A stretch of 64,000 nucleotides of DNA, from assembly GCA_039105265.1 (NCBI GenBank), contig JAPFFF010000008.1, forward strand, positions 2,170,001 to 2,234,000, given 5' to 3'. Positions 28,284 to 38,288 of the stretch are shown here, one piece after another. The notes beneath the pieces are model-generated. The model had not been told where the DNA came from. It did not search any database and saw only the letters and a list, made by a program, of their open reading frames with translations. Numbering within the stretch: the first letter of the stretch is position 1; each line of letters starts with the position of its first letter. Origin of the DNA: Tritrichomonas musculus. Lineage: Eukaryota > Parabasalia > Tritrichomonadida > Tritrichomonadidae. The position numbers and the translations under genes were made by a program.

Positions 28284-30236
28284 TTAATAGCCTTGTATAA
28301 TCGATTTTTGTAGCATAGCAAGAAATTCATCATAAGCAGGAAGACCCATTGAATTATCATGAATGAGTTTATTTAGAAAACTTTGATGTCCAATGCCATT
28401 TTCAATGCAAAGGATGATTTGTCTTCTGATTAGTCCATAAAGTCTAATTGATGCCTCGTTGTTAAATGGTTGAACTTCAACAATCTGATAGAACTCTTCA
28501 ACACCAAACAAATTAAAGATAAGTGTTTGTGGAAGCTGTGTGCCAATCCATATCCAAGATGAGAAACCATCGTAAAGAATGAAGATTCTCCTTGGGTCTA
28601 GATAAAGTTTAGTTAAATATGAATAATATTTTATATCTTGATAAGCAGAATTTCTATCTTTAAAATCGTTCAATAAGTAATCTGTTACATCAAGCATTAT
28701 TGGCGAACATATTAGTTTCAGGCTTTCAAGATCAGCGTATTCAAGTTGATCCATGTAAAAAATTCTATTAGATGAAATAACACCATATGCGAATGCTGAG
28801 GATTTCAAAGCACCAAGGCAATAAGCTGGCAATTTTGATAATGAATCTGGAATAGAAATTTCATTTATATCAGGCTTATGAATTAAAACATGATTTCGAT
28901 ATCCTCTGAATATAGGAGAAATCAGTTGGATTGCTATATGGATTAGTTTCTTAATATCAGTTTCTTTTTTGTTTTTGAAAGAATATAATAATTGGCTAAT
29001 AACATACTTAAGGATAACCGTTTGATCTAAATTTTTAATTACGAGTTTCATATCATCACTTAAATTAACAATTGCTGAGCAAACCCGAGTCATTGCTTCA
29101 CCATTAAGTTTTCTGTAGTTAACAATCATTTGAAAGGGCAGTTTTTTAGGACCCATAGAAATCATTTCAAAATTAATAATTTTACACCACTTCGAATTCA
29201 TTGAAAATGTAATGGAATTAATGACTTTTCTCTTTTTTGTAAATGAAACTTGATTAGATGACATTCCATCACTTTTTAAGCTGTTTAAAAATAAAACTTT
29301 GACGAAAATAACATATGAATCAATGACCTCTCTGATGAATTCAGATATTTGGGGTAGTTGTGTTGAATCCATTACCATAAAGCGAGAGTGCATAGGTTCA
29401 CAAAATTTTTTAAGGGCAACAAGATCAGTAGAAGCAATTGTTGGCAAGTGAATTAAAAAATCAACTCGTGAATATAATGATAAATACTTTTTCTGTAAAG
29501 AAGCCCAATCAGGGTTAAAGTTAATACTTGAAAGTTGGCATAAATCTAACTGGGTTTGTATTGGATGAAATCCAACAGGAGGGGTAGACAAAAATAGTAT
29601 TACTCTGCCATGTTCTCCAACAATTTTTAATGAAGAATCAAGAATACGAATAAGTTCAATTGGATGACTTACAGGAGTCTGAAGAAGTTGCATAGCATTT
29701 GTTATTGGGGCGCTAAAATATGCGTTTGGGGGGATTTCTATTGTATCAAAATCTGGAAAGATTAAAAGCTTATTGTTTGGTGTCAACAAAGTAAAGTTGC
29801 TATTAAATGATGCTACAAGGTAGTTTGTAAGTTCAGTAGGAATTGATGATGGAAGATTTTTTAAAACTTCATCAAAAAATCCACATGACCTTGATAAATA
29901 AGATGAATCTATTAAAATAAGAGTTATAGGCGGAGATGGATCAGAATTTTTCCATTCAACAAAGGATGGGGTTGATTGATGTTCTATATAATTGGTCATA
30001 TTTTTACAAAAAGGGCATTTAATCAATTCTGGGGTGGATGTTTGTGATTGTGGCTTGTAATAAAAAATAAAAGACTTGCAATTTGGGCACTCATTTAATT
30101 TTTGATTAGTAATATTGGCATTTGGATCAAAAGGAAATAATGAAAGTGATAAAGGTATATGCAATAATTCTTGCCTATCTGGTGCACGCGGAAAAATATT
30201 TGCAGAAAAAGTAAATGAATTGCTAGATGCAAGCAT
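28284..30236 (-). CDS. COPII coat Sec24-like protein (divergent)
   Basis: 650 residues from ATG 30236. The zinc finger has Cys50/Cys53 and Cys74/Cys77 (CPNC..CPFC). The trunk domain follows, opening with ITLILIDSSYLSR and containing IELIRILDSSLK and RVILFLSTPPVG, as in Sec23/24 vWA-like trunks. Then come the beta-barrel and helical parts and a gelsolin-like end (YLDPRRIFILYDGFSSWIWI). The final GLPAYDEFLAMLQKSII matches the Sec24 end (sYxeFLxxlHxxI) better than Sec23. The long disordered Pro-rich N-terminus of most Sec24s is missing. Role: cargo-selecting inner COPII coat on ER exit sites. It shares an 87-bp divergent promoter with the GTPase fusion at 30324. Confidence 0.75.
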   Translation of the reverse strand: MLASSNSFTFSANIFPRAPDRQELLHIPLSLSLFPFDPNANITNQKLNECPNCKSFIFYYKPQSQTSTPELIKCPFCKNMTNYIEHQSTPSFVEWKNSDPSPPITLILIDSSYLSRSCGFFDEVLKNLPSSIPTELTNYLVASFNSNFTLLTPNNKLLIFPDFDTIEIPPNAYFSAPITNAMQLLQTPVSHPIELIRILDSSLKIVGEHGRVILFLSTPPVGFHPIQTQLDLCQLSSINFNPDWASLQKKYLSLYSRVDFLIHLPTIASTDLVALKKFCEPMHSRFMVMDSTQLPQISEFIREVIDSYVIFVKVLFLNSLKSDGMSSNQVSFTKKRKVINSITFSMNSKWCKIINFEMISMGPKKLPFQMIVNYRKLNGEAMTRVCSAIVNLSDDMKLVIKNLDQTVILKYVISQLLYSFKNKKETDIKKLIHIAIQLISPIFRGYRNHVLIHKPDINEISIPDSLSKLPAYCLGALKSSAFAYGVISSNRIFYMDQLEYADLESLKLICSPIMLDVTDYLLNDFKDRNSAYQDIKYYSYLTKLYLDPRRIFILYDGFSSWIWIGTQLPQTLIFNLFGVEEFYQIVEVQPFNNEASIRLYGLIRRQIILCIENGIGHQSFLNKLIHDNSMGLPAYDEFLAMLQKSIIQGY

Positions 30237-30323
30237 TCATTAAAAATATTCAAATAAATATAACCACCACGATCATTTTCTATTTAAAATTCTTTAAATT
30301 GTGAGAGAAGGAACAATTTACTA

Positions 30324-33300
30324 ATGAGTTTTGGCGATCAATTTCCTAATTTCCAAGCAATTTTACTCGGTGACGCAAAAGTAGGTAAGTCCAGTATTTT
30401 TAATCGCATTGTAAATGATGATTTTGATGACGATTATTTAACCACCAAATCAATTTTATCAGATACATTCACAAATCCGGAAATAGGTGGATCATTAACA
30501 ATTTATGATGGATCTGCAACAGAAAAATATGCTGAATTGACACCTGATGCAGCCATAATAGTTTGTTCTAGTGATGTCAATACGTCTGTTTCATCAATTG
30601 AGTCAAAATGGAAAAAATTCATAGAAGACAAATTAATTAAAGTTGTTTGTGTTGTTGAAAATAAAATTGATATTGGTAGAGATGAAAGTATAAAAGGTAA
30701 AGCAGTTGAATATAGATACAGATTTATGGAAGTTAGCGCAAAAAATGGAGATAATATTATTTCACTTGCCAACAAAATTTTGCAAGATTGTATTAATGCA
30801 CGAAGCTCATACGAGAAGCGTTTCATTAAAGCTTACGAGCGAAAATATTATGATCGTTATCTTTGCCATAAATCTATCAAAAATTTTGTCATTAGCATGA
30901 AACAAATTGGTATAGTACCATTTGATTATTTGATTCATCAGTGCAAAGTTTTTTCAATTCCTGATTTTCTTGGAATTAATTTCGACAAAGATCCTAAATT
31001 ATTTTTTGAAGCAACTATGGCAACTGGAGAACTGCTTTGTAATATTCTATTAATTAACGATATTGATATTATAAAAAATGTTTCTCATGAACTCAAAGAG
31101 CTTAAAAAACTTGACGAACTTGACTCAAAAACTGAACATTTTCAATCAATTATCGACGCAGCTTTATATATTCGCAGAATAGAATTAGGTGGAACATCAA
31201 AATATAGCCTAGATAAGTTTCATGATACATTCAAATTTATGACTGATATGTTACTTGTACAACGTCTTCTTGTACATTCTAGCGCTTTTAGGGCATTTGT
31301 TGAAGTAATTGGTTATTTTTTTATCAACTCTTTACTAATTCAAAATACCGACAAAAAATTTAATTTAATATCAAATTATCTTGAAGACGAAAATTCAAGT
31401 AATGCTGATGAATATCAAAGTAAATTCCAGATCTATTTAAACTTTGTTAAAACAGTTATTATTTTATATAATGATTGTCAACTTCCAGAATTAATTTTTA
31501 ATACAGAAATCATAAACGATCAATATGATTTTGGATATCCGAAATTATTCTGTTCTTTTATTGATCTTTTAACCTCTTTGGTCATGACTCAAGATCTAGC
31601 TGAAAAAGTTTTTAAATTAATTTCTGAAAGACCGCCTGAATCAGTGCTTTCTCTCTATAATTTTTTCAGAGCTATTTTTTCTCATCCAAATGATCTACAA
31701 GATGAAAACACACCGCAAAGGCTTGATGATATTGATGTTTTTGGTATCGAATCATTATTACGTCTTATTGCTGCTCTATTTCGCCAAGATAAAAAATATA
31801 TTGAAGATATCAGCGAAGATAAAAGAATTAAAATGTTTTATCCAAATGATACATTTGAAAATTATTTTGCCGATTGCCTTATCAAATACATATTATCATC
31901 AGTACCGGCATCTCTTAAAGCTGAATGTTTTAATTGTCTTGCAAGTCTTCAAATTGATCTCTGGAATCGTCTTCTTATTTCGAAAATTTTTGTTTTGGAT
32001 GAAAATAAAAAGCTAAAAGAAAACGAAGGGATTATTTCAGATATAAAAAAAATTGAGGAACCAAGCCATTACTTTTCTATTCCTCAAGCAATCTCTAATT
32101 TCATAGCATCATTGCTTGAAAATGAAGAATTTAGTCCACCAGATTTTGCTATCTATCATAACTTCTTGAATAATATTGTTCTTTTTAACTTAAGTAAATG
32201 GACTTATTATAATGACAATATGAAATGGGAGATGTTATATAATATATGCAAAGCTTGGAATAATTTGCTTCAAAGAAATAATTATCTTGATCTATGTGAA
32301 CCGTTATACCGTTCAGCTATATCTGAACAAAACTTTATCAGTGAACTAATCATACTTACAAACGATGATCTTTGCCCTGTTGAATGCTTAATTGAAGTTT
32401 ACAGGCTTTTCCTTCTTTTATCATGGAAAGAAAGCGAATTCCTCAGAAAAGCTTTGTCTTCTAGTAAACCGCTAACTGCTGGCGTTGTTAACAAGATATC
32501 AAGAGATTCAAGTAATGAGTTAGGAACCACTCCAAAAGGTGTATTAAAAATGTTACGATGCTTTACATCTCATTTCTTACGTTTACAAATAGTTTCAATT
32601 GAACTTGTTGAATTTATTGCATCAGCATCGCCCATCATTATTCAAATATTGTTATCAAAAATAGGGTCAAATTCAAAGGAAATATGCGATTCATTAATTA
32701 AGATAAATGAAAGTGAAAATATATATGATTATCAATTAGATGTTTATGATGTTATTAAGAATAACCAAAAAATTACTGATAAACTAGAACGAGATGAACG
32801 AAATATTCCAATTACATTAAATGCACGATGTTTTCTATTATATAACTTAATTAAACTAGGTTCATCATCATACTTTGTTCGTCATGTTTGTGGATTTCTT
32901 CAGCATGATCCACCAAAATCAATTCGTGAAACAAACATAAAAGAAGGTATTTTAGTCCAAATCATGAAAAAATTATGCGAAGAAAATACTCATCTGAAAT
33001 ATCCAATTTTTGTCGAAAAAGCAATTCAAATATTATTACTTGAATGCAAACACAATTTAACAATCAATTCTACTTTAGATTTACTTCGTTCTTGTCCATC
33101 TCGCCCATTCTTTATTACTCAACTTCGTTTCTTAGCAAATCCAATCTCTACTAGAGTAGCAATTGGTTGCTTCCTTCAAATATTGGCTCTTGAAAATGCA
33201 AATTCAGCTGCAAATGGAGCTGGATTAACAGGAAATATTCGTGAAGCTTTTGAATTTTTAATGTTACCTCTTAAAAATAATCAACAATCAATCAATCCTT

Positions 33301-35021
33301 GGAAAAGAAACATTCTTATTCTTGATTTTATAGATAGAATTGAAAATGATGATGGAACAATTAATATATTAGATGGTATCAATGACATGACAGTTGCCTA
33401 TCTTTCTAACCCAAGCATCATTTCTTTGATGAATGAAGACCAACAAGGCTGGTTATCATCTTGGATTCAAATTATCTTCACTCTACTTGAAAAAGTTCCA
33501 AAATTGACTAATCAAGAATTGTCGCAAAAAGTTGTTGGTACTTGTTCACTAATTGCTAATGCCATTTTAGTAGATAAAAAAGTTGGACTAATGAATGACG
33601 ATAATCATCATAAAAATCTCAAAAAATTATTTACATTAGCATTGGAAGTAGCATCAATATTATTTGATTATGGCCATCATCTGTCAAGAATTACTGCATA
33701 TAGCTTGTTAAGCACAACTGCAAACTATATTAAAACTAATGATGAGGAAATTCAGAAAATTATGCAAGAAAAAGAGCAAAAGATTCTTGATTCAACTTTA
33801 ATTGACTGCAAATCTGAAATCCCAATTCTTCGAAGCATATCATTTGCTGTTGTTGAATCATTAATTAGATTTGCTTCGCCTTGGGCATTTTTACCGTTTC
33901 TTGAGCAAGCAATTGTAACAACTGAAGATGACTGGCGTCTATATGAAAACAGTACTAAAGCAGGATGTTTTATTCTCTCCGCAAAATGTAAGATGTATTC
34001 AAAATTCTTAACAACATTAAAATCTAATTCACCATTTTCTAAATCGCATGTATCTCCTGATTGTAAAATTATTATAAATGAAGCGTTAATAGTTAAGCTA
34101 GCAAATGAACCTTTCTGGAATTCACTTGATAAAATGCTCACTAATAGTTTAGAAAACGAAGAGAAGTTGCAAACTGCAGCTGATTTATTATCACTTTTTT
34201 CAGTAATATCAATGGCATTCAATGATTCTGAAGATCTGAGAATTCAATTAAATTGGTTTATTAAAAAGTTCCAGGAAGCATTTAATACATTTGATAATAT
34301 TGTAAAAACATTAACAGTTCATTCATTAAATCTATATGCAGCCTTCTTCAAATTACTCTCAACTTTTCCAAACATTATGGATATCAAAGAGATTAAGATA
34401 TTAAATCGTATTCCAATTATATTTTGGTATTTTTCAAATGAAGAAGAACTTGGAAAAGACAATCAAGAACTTTTCAAAATTGAAAATAGAAAGATTTCTC
34501 AACAAATTATTTCTCAATTATTAATGTCTGGAGCTATTGTTTTGATGAAATTGTCCGAATCTGTTGACACATTTACAACTCCTATTTTCGGAGGAAAAGT
34601 TGATAAAAGGTCAATTTCAATGGCAATGAGTAGTGGTTTGCTTTTATCATTGTCAGTTATCACATCCTATCTTAGTAATATTCTTAAAGAAATTAAAGAC
34701 ATTGAATCACGAGACCAGAGCTCCTCAAACAATAGTGATAATAGAAATGATAATAATGGTAGTAATAAAGCTAAAAATGATGACAATAAAAATGATATTA
34801 ATGTTATCGATGGTACTAAAGAAGCTCTTGAAAAGAGAAGCGTTGCTTCTGCTTGTTTGTTGATAATATGGTATCATATTAACAGATGGAAAAGAGGCAC
34901 AGCTCCCACTGATATTAGTCAGATTAGAGATCAAGTTCAAGCTTTCAATGCTGAACCTTATATTAACTTCACTGGAAGCTCTTCTCTTGATGCTGTTATA
35001 TTGAAACAATTAACAGAATAA
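30324..35021 (+). CDS. Ras-like small GTPase domain fused to a giant helical-repeat protein
   Basis: 1,565 residues. Residues 10-155 are a Ras-superfamily GTPase: P-loop GDAKVGKSS (16-24), NKID (113-116) and SAK (138-140) are intact. The switch II motif is altered: YDGSATEKY replaces WDTAGQEKY, so the DxxG glycine (position 65) is Ala and no catalytic Gln is present, predicting poor hydrolysis. The remaining ~1,400 residues are a continuous alpha-helical solenoid (HEAT/ARM-like), with a short Asn/Asp/Ser-rich insertion near 1480 (SSNNSDNRNDNNGSN). I know of no standard family with this architecture. It is divergent from the Sec24-like gene, hinting at traffic, but function is unknown. Confidence 0.8.
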   Translation: MSFGDQFPNFQAILLGDAKVGKSSIFNRIVNDDFDDDYLTTKSILSDTFTNPEIGGSLTIYDGSATEKYAELTPDAAIIVCSSDVNTSVSSIESKWKKFIEDKLIKVVCVVENKIDIGRDESIKGKAVEYRYRFMEVSAKNGDNIISLANKILQDCINARSSYEKRFIKAYERKYYDRYLCHKSIKNFVISMKQIGIVPFDYLIHQCKVFSIPDFLGINFDKDPKLFFEATMATGELLCNILLINDIDIIKNVSHELKELKKLDELDSKTEHFQSIIDAALYIRRIELGGTSKYSLDKFHDTFKFMTDMLLVQRLLVHSSAFRAFVEVIGYFFINSLLIQNTDKKFNLISNYLEDENSSNADEYQSKFQIYLNFVKTVIILYNDCQLPELIFNTEIINDQYDFGYPKLFCSFIDLLTSLVMTQDLAEKVFKLISERPPESVLSLYNFFRAIFSHPNDLQDENTPQRLDDIDVFGIESLLRLIAALFRQDKKYIEDISEDKRIKMFYPNDTFENYFADCLIKYILSSVPASLKAECFNCLASLQIDLWNRLLISKIFVLDENKKLKENEGIISDIKKIEEPSHYFSIPQAISNFIASLLENEEFSPPDFAIYHNFLNNIVLFNLSKWTYYNDNMKWEMLYNICKAWNNLLQRNNYLDLCEPLYRSAISEQNFISELIILTNDDLCPVECLIEVYRLFLLLSWKESEFLRKALSSSKPLTAGVVNKISRDSSNELGTTPKGVLKMLRCFTSHFLRLQIVSIELVEFIASASPIIIQILLSKIGSNSKEICDSLIKINESENIYDYQLDVYDVIKNNQKITDKLERDERNIPITLNARCFLLYNLIKLGSSSYFVRHVCGFLQHDPPKSIRETNIKEGILVQIMKKLCEENTHLKYPIFVEKAIQILLLECKHNLTINSTLDLLRSCPSRPFFITQLRFLANPISTRVAIGCFLQILALENANSAANGAGLTGNIREAFEFLMLPLKNNQQSINPWKRNILILDFIDRIENDDGTINILDGINDMTVAYLSNPSIISLMNEDQQGWLSSWIQIIFTLLEKVPKLTNQELSQKVVGTCSLIANAILVDKKVGLMNDDNHHKNLKKLFTLALEVASILFDYGHHLSRITAYSLLSTTANYIKTNDEEIQKIMQEKEQKILDSTLIDCKSEIPILRSISFAVVESLIRFASPWAFLPFLEQAIVTTEDDWRLYENSTKAGCFILSAKCKMYSKFLTTLKSNSPFSKSHVSPDCKIIINEALIVKLANEPFWNSLDKMLTNSLENEEKLQTAADLLSLFSVISMAFNDSEDLRIQLNWFIKKFQEAFNTFDNIVKTLTVHSLNLYAAFFKLLSTFPNIMDIKEIKILNRIPIIFWYFSNEEELGKDNQELFKIENRKISQQIISQLLMSGAIVLMKLSESVDTFTTPIFGGKVDKRSISMAMSSGLLLSLSVITSYLSNILKEIKDIESRDQSSSNNSDNRNDNNGSNKAKNDDNKNDINVIDGTKEALEKRSVASACLLIIWYHINRWKRGTAPTDISQIRDQVQAFNAEPYINFTGSSSLDAVILKQLTE

Positions 35022-35355
35022 TTATTTTCTTTTTTATACTTTGAATTTATTAATTTTATTATTATTAATGTTCATAAACCATACTATTTTTGTATATAAA
35101 TATTGTTTTTTTGTCTCTTTTCATCCTCCATTTTGATGATCAATTATCAATAGTGTTGTTCCGCAGGACAGACATCACTCCAAATACTATTGATGTCAAT
35201 GACCGTATCTCAATTATTATAAAGCTTGTTTCCATTTTATTTTATCTTTTGAGATTGAAGATTGAATAAAAATCGTTATTGAAAATATTAATCTGATTAA
35301 TTTTTTGATAAAAAAGCTCACAATTGTTTGATAACGTACTTGATCTCTCACAAAA
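35022..35355. other. Intergenic region with a hairpin-rich core
   Basis: 334 bp. 35131-35205 is less AT-rich than its flanks and contains competing inverted repeats, listed separately. TCACAAAA ends directly at the next ATG (35356). Confidence 0.4.
35146..35197. other. Possible structured RNA or regulatory hairpin
   Basis: ATCAATAGT (35146-35154) pairs with ACTATTGAT (35186-35194). GACATCA (35171-35177) pairs alternatively with TGATGTC (35191-35197). GTTCCGCAGGAC (35158-35169) can close a small loop. The two larger stems exclude each other, as in a switch. It might be a small RNA gene or a leader structure for the gene at 35356. No known family recognised. Confidence 0.35.
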
Positions 35356-36300
35356 ATGAATGATTATTTTTTCAGAAAAATAAAAAATTTAATGTCTTCT
35401 CCAGGTATAACAATTCGTCAAAAAGAAAGTGATGCGCCAAAATGTCCTCAATACGAACAAGAAGATATTCATGAGCTTTATAATCAAGTATTAAACAGAA
35501 CAATTTCAATTTCTTCTTTGCCATTGGCAATTCAATCAAAATTGATGATTCCTTTATCAGTTGCCAAAACAGAAGCATTGGTTGGAAATGAAATTGATAA
35601 GGCTCATGAAATACAAGCATTTATTGACGCCATTTATAATTCAACAATGAGATATTATAAAATGGATCCTAATCAAAACACTTTACGCGAAAGATTCACA
35701 GAGAATTCAGTAACAACGCCATCAAAACTTCCTTTCATTTCAACTTTTAAAAATCCTAATTCACCAGAAGAACAAACTGTTAAGTATCAAGCAGATCTTC
35801 AAGCATCAGAAGAGTATTGGAAATGTGAGATGCAGCACTTTAATGAACTTCGAGGAAAAGATTTTAAACGATTGCAAAATGTCCATGATACAGAGTTACA
35901 GCATATGTCCCGCATCCCAAAAATAAAAGTAGATTCAAGACCTTCATCTGCATTTTTATCACTTAAGAAAAAAGAAGCAATAATGAGAAAAAAAAAGAAA
36001 TTTGATGATGCTGAAAAATTGAGAGATCGAGCAGAAAATGTTGAATTTATTCAAAGTAAAGAACAAAAAGAGAGAGGAGAAAGAATAATGAAGCACAGAG
36101 TGAATATATTAAAAGAAAAGCAAGCATTTGAAAAATTAACATTGGAGAGAGAATGGGATGCCAAACTTTACAAATTGAAAAGTGAGATGAATAATGAATT
36201 TCGGCAAAAAGAAAAACTCATTCGATCAGTTAGGCCGGCAAGTGATAGAATGAGTAGAAGTTTACCTGTTTCTAAGCTTGCACTACCAAGTTTAACGTAG
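35356..36300 (+). CDS. Coiled-coil protein, unknown
   Basis: 314 residues from ATG 35356. I do not recognise a named family. Residues 35-100 are a compact helical segment (EDIHELYNQVLNRTISISSL, then LMIPLSVAKTEALVGNEIDK) of a kind I believe recurs in trichomonad proteins. From about 150 to the end the protein is highly charged coiled coil, with a UVR-like KKKKFDDAEKLRDRAENVEF and many Lys/Glu/Arg heptads. The C-terminus is basic (RPASDRMSRS). This is consistent with a cytoskeletal rod protein. There is no signal or membrane segment. Confidence 0.65.
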   Translation: MNDYFFRKIKNLMSSPGITIRQKESDAPKCPQYEQEDIHELYNQVLNRTISISSLPLAIQSKLMIPLSVAKTEALVGNEIDKAHEIQAFIDAIYNSTMRYYKMDPNQNTLRERFTENSVTTPSKLPFISTFKNPNSPEEQTVKYQADLQASEEYWKCEMQHFNELRGKDFKRLQNVHDTELQHMSRIPKIKVDSRPSSAFLSLKKKEAIMRKKKKFDDAEKLRDRAENVEFIQSKEQKERGERIMKHRVNILKEKQAFEKLTLEREWDAKLYKLKSEMNNEFRQKEKLIRSVRPASDRMSRSLPVSKLALPSLT

Positions 36301-36500
36301 ATTGACTTATATTCTGATTTTTTTTTGTTTTATAAAATATTGTATTTAGAATGGGTTCTTTCAAAGTGTAATTTCATCTTTTTAAATTAATGAGCCATTT
36401 ATCTTTTCAAAAAATTCAAATAAAAAAAAAAAAAAAAATAAAAACTCTATTTTCTTTAAAATAGATTAAAATATAAACAAGAGTAATTATCTTTCCTTGA
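36301..36500. other. Short convergent intergenic region
   Basis: 200 bp between two gene ends, with an A-run near 36422-36438. Confidence 0.35.
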
Positions 36501-37838
36501 TTAAAAGCTTGTTCCGATTATTGAATCTTCATTATTACATGTAAAGTTAACAAAAGCATCTTGGACTTCAGTTGATACCATATTTGGATCTTCATATGAA
36601 ACTGTGGGCGTTTCAGTAGTGAATTGGGAATCAAACTGAGATGTATCTGTAGGATCCTCAACAGATGGTATATAAGGCGATCGAACTTCTTTCCGGTAAA
36701 CTTTTTCCCAATCGAGATTTTGGAAGAATGGATGTTCCTTGATTTCTTCTGCATCTGTTGGGCCTGATCCAAGTCTTTTCTTTGGATCTTTTTCAAGTAG
36801 TCTCAGTAATAAGTCAGCTGCATCTGGACTTATGAAATTAGGAATAGGTAAAGGGTTAAGCAAAATTCCCATATACATCTTTTTCGGATTTTCATCGTAC
36901 CATGGGGCATTTCCATCAAGCATTTCATACATCAAAGCTCCAAGGCTCCACCAATCAACAGATCGAGTATAAGGTTGCTGTTTGAAGAACTCAGGAGCTA
37001 AATATTCAGGTGTACCGCAAAAAGAAGATGTTGTTGATGTTGATGTATTGATATTTCCTTTTGCAAAGCCGAAATCTGTAATTTTAAGGTATCCATCAAT
37101 GTCAATTAGTATATTTTCAGGTTTCAGATCTCTATAAATAAATCCTTTTTTATGAAGAGCTTCAATGCCAAGTAAAATTTCAGCTATATATAATTGTGTT
37201 CGCTGTTCGCTGAAACGGCCATCAACAATTAATCTACGAAACAATTCACCACCCGGGACATAATCAAGAATAATAAAAATTTTTGCTTCAGTTTGAAAGC
37301 AAAAATAAGCATGAACAAGGAATGGATGTTTGATTTGAATTAAAATCTCCTTTTCAACTAAAACATTTTTAATATTTTTTTCATCTGCTAATTTTCTTTT
37401 GCTCATTGCTTTCATTGCGTATATCTTTCCATCTTCTTTATATCTGACAAGTGTAACTTTTCCAAAAGTTCCTCGTCCGATAACTTTAATAATATCAAAA
37501 TCATTTAGAGATACAGATTTTTTACCATCATTCTTTTTTACTTCATCTTTTTTACGAGGTGATGATTGATAAGCGACTCGAATGGCATCAGACCATTTTC
37601 GAAAATCATCTGATGATTCCGTAGAAAAAATAACATTTTGAACTCCTAATTGAACTTTAAAGCAATTTTGTCGTGATTTATCTTCAACTGGTAAAGCAAG
37701 CGATGCAATTTCATTTCTAAAAAGTTCAACAGACTTTTTATCATCTGGGTATTCTATAAGTGTACTGCCGTTTATTTCATAGTATTGGCGTTTCCAAACC
37801 TTAAGTATGCCACTTTGTCGGTATAAAAATCCTTTCAT
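36501..37838 (-). CDS. Akt/PKB-like AGC kinase with N-terminal PH domain
   Basis: 445 residues. Residues 1-92 are a PH domain: MKGFLYRQSGILKVWKRQYY at the start and the terminal Trp helix DDFRKWSDAIRVAYQ. The kinase domain spans about 113-370 with all key residues: GRGTFGKV loop, YAMKAMSK lysine, YRDLKPENIL, DFGFAK, and activation loop FCGTPEYLAPEF carrying the PDK1-target Thr. The AGC tail has the turn-motif region TETPTVSYE and a hydrophobic motif FVNFT (F-x-x-F-T), the TORC2 site in Akt. Binding of phosphoinositides by the PH domain is expected from family. TCACAAAA (37849-37856) lies 11 bases upstream of the ATG. Confidence 0.93.
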   Translation of the reverse strand: MKGFLYRQSGILKVWKRQYYEINGSTLIEYPDDKKSVELFRNEIASLALPVEDKSRQNCFKVQLGVQNVIFSTESSDDFRKWSDAIRVAYQSSPRKKDEVKKNDGKKSVSLNDFDIIKVIGRGTFGKVTLVRYKEDGKIYAMKAMSKRKLADEKNIKNVLVEKEILIQIKHPFLVHAYFCFQTEAKIFIILDYVPGGELFRRLIVDGRFSEQRTQLYIAEILLGIEALHKKGFIYRDLKPENILIDIDGYLKITDFGFAKGNINTSTSTTSSFCGTPEYLAPEFFKQQPYTRSVDWWSLGALMYEMLDGNAPWYDENPKKMYMGILLNPLPIPNFISPDAADLLLRLLEKDPKKRLGSGPTDAEEIKEHPFFQNLDWEKVYRKEVRSPYIPSVEDPTDTSQFDSQFTTETPTVSYEDPNMVSTEVQDAFVNFTCNNEDSIIGTSF

Positions 37839-38288
37839 AAGTTATTGTTTTTGTGATTAATAATTTTGAAAAGATAATAAATAAACTAAATTTTGTTATC
37901 AAAAGCATAATTTGCAAATTTCTTTGAAAATATTAAAAATATATGTAATATAAAGTATAAATCTTGAGAAAAATTATATTATGAAACAAAATATTATTAA
38001 TTTATAGATTATCTCTATTGAAAAATTTGAAATATTTTAGTTTTAAAAATTAGTATAGTTTATACTTTAAAACTTTTTGTATATCATTAGAAATAAAAAG
38101 ATGATGAACTCTATATAAACGCTAGAATAGAGTAATGTTTTTTCTCTTACGATTTTTTGTTTACTTTCTGAAGATCTCTCCTACGGTTTTTGACCATCTA
38201 GCTTGAATAATATCATTATTAACAATAAATAATAATAAAAAAAATAAGTCTTAAGTTTAAGCAACAGTTTTTTAAACAAATTAATAAT
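37839..38288. other. Intergenic, no gene seen
   Basis: 450 bp. It holds the kinase promoter on the left and the 3' end of the ARM-like gene on the right. Nothing else recognised. Confidence 0.35.
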
